Positions 58,463 to 64,000 of a stretch of DNA of 64,000 nt are shown here, in pieces. The translations under genes were made by a program, and so were the position numbers. Position 1 is the first letter of the stretch. Each line of letters begins with the position of its first letter. The notes beneath the pieces are model-generated. The model was given only the letters and a program-made list of their open reading frames with translations, was not told where the DNA came from and made no database searches. The stretch comes from Humulus lupulus. Lineage: Eukaryota > Streptophyta > Magnoliopsida > Rosales > Cannabaceae. The stretch is taken from the NCBI RefSeq assembly GCF_963169125.1, contig NC_084798.1:173381980-173445979 (forward strand), written 5' to 3'.

Positions 58463-59606
58463 GACTAAATTAGGCCATTTAATTTAATTAAAAAATCAAT
58501 CAAATAATATCCAATTAACAGCCCTAGGTTGAAATTATCATCGGCTTTAGGACCGTGAAATTTCCCATTTGATTATAAGCCCATTGGTCTTAAAATCAAG
58601 GCTTGCATTATTTTCTATTGATTTAATTAATTAAATAATTATTTTAATCCTTTATCAAATTAATTATTTATAATTTGAACCTTGATTTAAACTTATTTGT
58701 TAATTTAGAGACCAATTTATCTTAATTAATAAATCTACCCTAATTTCTCTTTTCTTCTCAAAATTACACAACTCTATGAAACTATAAAAAATTGACCTGG
58801 TCAACTTTGATAATTCTAATTGATAATTAAATCAATTAATTGAGACTATCTAGATGATTTTATCCAAGCTACAGTGGGGACCATGAGCTTATGAAATCAA
58901 GCTCCAATAAGTTATCATAAATCTAAAAAATAAATTTACTAACTTATTAATTCCTTGTGACTCCACTAAAGACTCGAAATTGCACTCTTCAATTCATAGA
59001 ACGCTCTATAACAAATATAGATACGTTATTAATTATCCATTTTTACAACCATAATTGTCACTCAATCTTGTATAGACGGTCTACAATGAGATGGGACTAA
59101 AATATCATTTTAACCCTCATTGTATTTTATCCTTAAAACACTTAGTTCCTTCTAAATGATATTTTAGTAAAATAGTATTAATTACTGAAATGAGATCTCT
59201 ATCATTTAAAACCTTGAACCAAACTAAAAGGAAACCATCATTTCGCTTCTTCATCAAAAGCTATAGATGGTCATATCTATGATTAACAATCCCACTCTAT
59301 TATACTACCAAGTTCCGAAGATGTAAGTATGGGCTAGTCCGTAGGGTAAGCTGGTATCGAACAAGTCAAAGAACTCAAATAATACAATCAGTTAGAATAC
59401 TAACCACTCAGAAATGAGATTGAATTGACCTATGGTCAACTATATGATATGACTAGAATAGATAATAATGGAATGTTTACTTATCCTATATCAACTTTCA
59501 ATATCGGTCCAGTATGATGTAACAAATACATCTGATCTTATCTACTTTGATAATGTTCTGGAAAGAACATAACACTATAATGTGTAAGTAGAACATGTCG
59601 TGGATT

Positions 59607-59611
59607 GGCAG
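59607..59611. repeat. Probable target-site duplication GGCAG, left copy
   Basis: Partner at 62124-62128 reads AGTAG. The two differ by two transitions, as expected for old methylated DNA, so the match is tentative. Confidence 0.45.
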
Positions 59612-62123
59612 TGTAATGCCCCAAAATCCCTAATGAGGTTTAATGGTTGGATTTGGAGGCTGGGAGGGCCATAATTGATTTATTATGCCATTAAATGATT
59701 GTATGCATGTTTATGTGACTTATATTATTATATGATGTTAAATGCATGCATGTGGGTCTACATTTCATGATAGGGGGATTTTGGTAATTTGGCCTGTTGA
59801 GGGCGTAATTGTGTATTTTCATTCATGTTGGTGAATTATTGATGAGGCCACATTATAATGTGGATTTGTTCGAGCCATTCATCATGAGACGATCTATCAA
59901 TACAGGTTAGCGGTTTGGTCATAACGGTGTTGATTTCGGGGCTCGGGGTGAGTCTCGAGGTAATTTGGTGATTAGAACATTACCGAGAATTAAAGGGTAA
60001 TGGGTTATGATTTATTAGTATTTGAGAATATTGGGAATAACGGGAATTGGAGAGCGCTAATTAAGATTAACGAGATAGACGGGAAAGGACAGTTTTGCCC
60101 TTGGTGGCTGTTTAGGGTTTTATTTAAGCCTAGGGGCAATATAGCCTTTTCACATAAGGATATATTTGAAACATTTGAAGTTTTTAGAACTTGCAAAACA
60201 GAGCATTGTTTTCTTTTCTCTCGGTCATATTTTCTCTTCCTTTTCTCTTTGGATTTTTTAGCTTCCTTTGAGGAACCAAGTTAGAGAAGTGAGTCATGAG
60301 GGCCTAGGGTTGTGTTCCACCATTGAAGAGGGTTCTATACTAAGCTTGAGGTAAGTTTCTAGCCATTAAAACTCTGGCTTTATACTCTGTTTTCATTTGG
60401 TTTTCTGCTTGGTTTTTGAGTTGGATAATTGAGGATTGATAGGAGTTTTTGGCTATGATTGATTGGGTTATGATTCCTAGGACTTGTAGAGTGGTTATTT
60501 GGGTTCAATTGGGAGTCTGAATGAGGTTTGGGAGTATTTTTTTCAGGTTGGAAATGGAAGAGTCGAAGGAAGGAAAAACCAGGGCAATTATGCCCGGTCC
60601 TAGCGCTACAATGCCCAAAGGAGGGCGCTACTGCGCTAGCGAGGGGTCATTCTGCTCTGCTTGTAGCGCTAGGTGCTAGGGGGGCAGCACTACAACGCTA
60701 CCCTGCTTTACCATATTCCTAAGTCTCGGGATCGAATCTACTCATTGTTTGGGTACTATTCGAGATCCCGGGAGTGAGGTTTAGGTCATGAACCTTTCAT
60801 TGCTCATTTTCATTAATGGGAGTTATATTTGGTTATGACTAGGTGAACGCTAAGGAATCAAAGGTTCAATCGTTCTCAAGGGTCATTCTTGTATTAATTC
60901 TCGCTCGAACCAGAGGTAAGAAAACTGCACCCAGTATGTGATGCATGAGAAACTTGTGATTAGGGCATGACATGAATATTGAATATGCAATTGATTAGAG
61001 CTTAAGTCTCTATAAATATGCATGATCATAATTATGATAGTGATTGTTAAGTAAGCATGCTGAATGCCCTACGTTTGGATATTTGACATATGATATATGC
61101 TTGGTTGCATTGCTTACTTGTGTATGGCAATGACCCATGAGTCAGAAATCAGCACGAGCCATATGGTATTGGCTTAAGAGTCAAGAACGACATTGATGTG
61201 TTCAACACAAGCCAAAAATATTAGATCTAATCAACATAAGCATTGAATGACTCATCATGAACATTAGTGCCTGACCGACCTAATGTTCGATGAAAATTAA
61301 AAGCGCTTGTCTAGTCTAATGGCTAGTCACTTACAGCTAAGGCCAGAAGGCCCGGGTGACTGCATCGTCACATGGCTATGGGTGTTGAGCCCATGTTAGT
61401 GACTCACTCATTAGTCACACATATGATTAGGGCTACACGCCCCAGCTTGATCATCAGAATCTCGATATCATCTGATTAGGGCTACACACCCTAGCATGGT
61501 TATTAGAACCTGAAAGTGTTAAATCACTCATATGATTAAGGCTACATGCCCCAGCATGATTATCAGAATCTCGATATTATCTAATTAGGGCTACAAGCCC
61601 CAGCATGGTTACAAAATCCTTGAATTAATATTCACTCATCTGTTTAGAGCTATAAGCTCTGTATGATTATCATGATCAATATTATAAACATGCAATAATG
61701 AGTTTTCTTGCTGAGCCTTGACTCTCGGGTGCTATGTGGTGTAGGTAAAGGGAAAGAAAAGCTCACCCAGCCTTGAGTGGAGAGCTTAGGTGGTGATGTG
61801 TACATATGTGGCTGCTTGACCACCACAGCCAAGGAGTTTCTCTGAGGACCTAGGGGTTAACCCTATTTTTGTCGCTTAGGTCGGCGGGTTGTAATTTTTA
61901 CACTGTAATGATCATTTTGGATTGTAAATAACTTGTAAACGCTTTTATGGGCCCATGTACAATTTTATGTTTTAAATAAAATATATCCTTTCTTTTTTAT
62001 CAATTTTTCACCTTAGCCTATTAATAATACCTAGATGCATGTTTATAACCAAATGACTCGATTAGTGAGTTAAGCACAGTTCAAAACTCACAGTAATGGT
62101 CTTGGAGTAACCAGGGCAATACA
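59612..62123 (+). mobile_element. Solo LTR, probably Ty3/gypsy chromovirus type
   Basis: 2512 bp, starting TGTAATGCCCC and ending CAATACA, without coding sequence. Long LTRs with repeated GGCTACA-GCCC-AGCATG units are typical of Tekay-like elements; that assignment is from memory and not certain. Open frames inside it show no domains. Confidence 0.6.
61420..61640. repeat. Degenerate direct repeats in the solo LTR
   Basis: A unit built on TTAGGGCTACA-GCCC-AGC-TGAT/GGTTAT recurs at about 61425, 61478, 61534 and 61584, with alternating spacing. Confidence 0.7.
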
Positions 62124-62128
62124 AGTAG
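62124..62128. repeat. Probable target-site duplication AGTAG, right copy
   Basis: See 59607-59611. Confidence 0.45.
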
Positions 62129-62399
62129 GTCAGTGTAAATCCTGTGCACTGACTAATCTTAGGACTAACTTATTTTTGAACATATAATTATATTTATATT
62201 CCACTGTGATTACGTCACTATAAATACGATTAGCTATATGCTCGGGATTTAATAGAAGTTTATATTAAACAAATAATCATGAAAATAAAACATGTGAGCA
62301 AAGTGATTGACCAAGTCAAAAAATGATTTCTATTATTTTATTGATAATAAATGAGATTACAAAGAAATTAGGTTTTAATTAGGGCATAAAATCCCAATA

Positions 62400-62404
62400 G
62401 TTAT
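62400..62404. repeat. Target-site duplication GTTAT, right copy
   Basis: See 58015-58019. Confidence 0.85.
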
Positions 62405-62588
62405 ATCTCCTCCTACTATTGGGGGAGGGTCAACTCGGTTCATCTGATCAATCTGAGCTCTAGGCTGACCTATCAGAGTTTTAGGAGCTGGATAAGAATT
62501 CTGACCGATAGATTGATTGGGAGCAACTCAATTTCAGGCGTACTCGGCTAACGGTCCAGCCCGAATGAGAGTTTCAATTTCATCCTGT
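62405..62588 (-). pseudogene. B/E gag-protease linker (fragment 4)
   Basis: On the minus strand this encodes a D-E-I-E-T-L-I-R-A-G-P-L-A motif then a P-P-P-I-V-G-G-D-I stretch that continues into the protease start at 58019. D has the equivalent at 49510-49685. It contains stops and is cut at 62588 by element F. Confidence 0.8.
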
Positions 62589-63447
62589 TGTCCGTGTTTC
62601 CACCAAGGGCCACGTGGCAATCAAAAACCTTTGTGGGCAGGACACGTGGTGGAGATGCGTGTCTCTTCAAGTGAGGCCATGCCCCGAGGTCAGTCCTCAA
62701 AGGGTGGATATCTCGAAAAAAGGCCACGACCATCGGGTAAAGACAGGGCACGGGCATCTCCATCTGAGGTCGTGCCCTGAGGACTATTTAGTAGTCCTCG
62801 AGCTCTTTACAAGCAGATATCCTCCAGATCAAGGACCTTGTCTTCGGGACATAGAGGACTAGATAGGTGTCAACCAGTGCATGTTTTCAGTGTCAGAGGA
62901 TCGTCTGACAACCTTTTTGGTGATTCGTCTACAGTGTTGTCAAGTGTACGACTCGACAATTCGCACTCCCACTATGCTGCCTGACAAGGAAATATGTGTG
63001 GCACGCCCTGACAATACCAAGGGCATGTTCCCCATAAAGTAGGTAACTTTCTGCAGTGGGCCCGACATATTTCGCCTGGGCCGTGATCTCTAGATAATGA
63101 ATCCCAAAGCATTAAATTGGTATTCATACCCTAATAACTGGGAGAATGTGTATTAATGACAGATAATTAGCATTAATGACCCCAGCCTTTATAAATAGGG
63201 ATGGGAGTCTCATTGTAAAGGGTTGGAATTTAGAAAGGGAGAGAGCCTTGTACTCAGAGAAATATAAACGCTACCTGAGAAAACTCCATTGGGGCTTGCC
63301 TTAACAAGCTTCCAGTCTCCTTAATATTAGAGACTCGTGGACTAGGGCTCTTTTATAGCTTGAACCATGTAAAAACTGTTGTATTCATGTTTTTTTCATT
63401 TCTTTAATCTCTCATCTTTAGATTGATAGCGAAAAAGGCAGTCAACA
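62589..63447 (+). repeat. Element F 5' LTR (Tat-like)
   Basis: 859 bp from TGTCCGTG to GGCAGTCAACA, the same end as A, C and D. The left edge is set by the end of B/E coding similarity. The 3' LTR lies outside the window. Confidence 0.75.
63190..63197 (+). promoter_or_regulatory. TATA box of the F 5' LTR
   Basis: TATAAATA, about 250 bp before the LTR end, as in C and D. Confidence 0.6.
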
Positions 63448-63475
63448 TTTTCATGATTTCATTGAAAGCTTGAAG
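63448..63475 (+). other. Leader and primer-site region of element F
   Basis: ATGATTTCATTGAAAGC resembles, with several differences, the primer-site region of C and D. It may be decayed or use another primer. Confidence 0.4.
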
Positions 63476-63499
63476 AAAGCATTCAAAACATTTACAGCC

Positions 63500-64000
63500 A
63501 TGGTAACCACTCGAAGGAATGTCACAAATGATGTAGTCCCTTCCACTGGAGTTGAAGGAGGGGAAACCAGATTCCCAAGCAGCCTGGTAAGGGTAATGGC
63601 ACAGGAACTCAAGGACACCGCTAGGCAATCAGTGCCTGTGGAGCTCAGGGCGTTCCTCCTTGACGCTTCCATACGGACCGTGCGAGGCCTAGAGGTGGAG
63701 TCCCATCGAGACCTAGTCAACCCCATAAGAACATCTGTCCAGGGGTCAACCCAAAAAATGTCTCAATGAACCAAGAACATGGCATCAGTATCTCGGTAAA
63801 TAATGAGAATATTGAGTCCGACGGTGAAACCGAGGTGGCTCGTCCCGAGGACAACAGTGCGTTCCGAGGTCAAGCTGACTTACGGGACAACCTTAATGCC
63901 CAAAGGATCAATAAGACTAATGGGCAAGAGCCTGTCAAGAAAGGTCTGCCAGACCTACGGGACAATCTCAATGCCGAAAGAAGAGATAACCCAGCGTCAA
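63500..64000 (+). pseudogene. gag: Element F gag, N-terminal part, runs off the window
   Basis: ATG 63500 opens with MVTTRRN, comparable to MVVTRSR in C and D. The first frame ends in TGA at 63767-63769. Another frame stays open to the window end with a repeated L-x-D-L-R-D-N-L-N-A motif. A frameshift or an alternative frame is likely. No further domain is visible. Confidence 0.55.

Larger units (their letters stand above)
58020..62399 (-). mobile_element. Solo LTR, copia-like, minus strand, with nested insertion
   Basis: Flanked by GTTAT and inserted in B/E. Read on the minus strand it starts TATTGGGATTTT, an expected TG altered to TA, and ends TTCCCAACT. Without the inner insertion it is about 1.86 kb. 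A TATA box (TATAAAAG on the minus strand at 58462-58455) and an AT-rich 5' part support an LTR. No coding sequence is present. The copia assignment rests on general resemblance only. Confidence 0.7.

Noticed and set aside
60000..60284. ORFs inside the long solo LTR
   Set aside because: Short, without recognisable domains, in a region otherwise typical of non-coding LTR.
61420..61640. CRISPR-like repeat spacing
   Set aside because: The units are degenerate direct repeats with irregular spacing in a plant LTR. CRISPR arrays are prokaryotic.

Overview
The window is plant repeat DNA: a pile of LTR retrotransposons inserted into one another. I see no host gene, tRNA or rRNA. A flowering plant is indicated by Athila-type and Tat-type Ty3/gypsy elements, a Ty1/copia element, and an Athila primer-binding site matching plant tRNA-Asp. 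The species cannot be named from the sequence.

Layout. The oldest layer is a degraded Tat-lineage element on the minus strand (here B/E), now in four pieces: 1-1825, 33589-36539, 56781-58019 and 62400-62588. A Ty1/copia element (1826-33588, target duplication GTGTC) split its 3' part. Inside the 5' LTR of that copia sits a plus-strand Tat-lineage element, A (2731-28661, duplication CTTTT). Inside A's 5' LTR sits an Athila-type element (3824-16607, duplication AGAGC). This is four nested levels, with both target-duplication copies visible for all three insertions.

To the right, two more plus-strand Tat elements sit in the reverse transcriptase of B/E. C (36540-46676) has lost its 3' end, and D (46677-56780) has lost the start of its 5' LTR. 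One deletion at 46676/46677 explains this. Further right, B/E is split by a minus-strand copia-type solo LTR (58020-62399), which itself holds a second solo LTR (59612-62123). B/E ends at 62588, where another Tat-like element, F, begins and runs off the window.

Coding content. Athila carries an uninterrupted 1838-residue Gag-Pol and nearly identical LTRs, so it is the youngest and possibly competent; its downstream ORF has one stop codon. The Tat elements carry gag-protease, then RT, RNase H, a second RNase H and integrase, then a gene on the opposite strand (antisense ORF, aORF). In A the aORF reads as three exons joined by two canonical introns that keep the reading frame, giving about 688 residues. 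The same exon pattern can be traced in B, C and D.

The best candidates for something under-described are the spliced antisense gene, an internal polypurine-tract-like motif after pol in all four Tat copies, a stop codon repeatedly found between protease and RT, and dense arrays of CCGATCGG-centred palindromes in the LTR and 3' leader of A.
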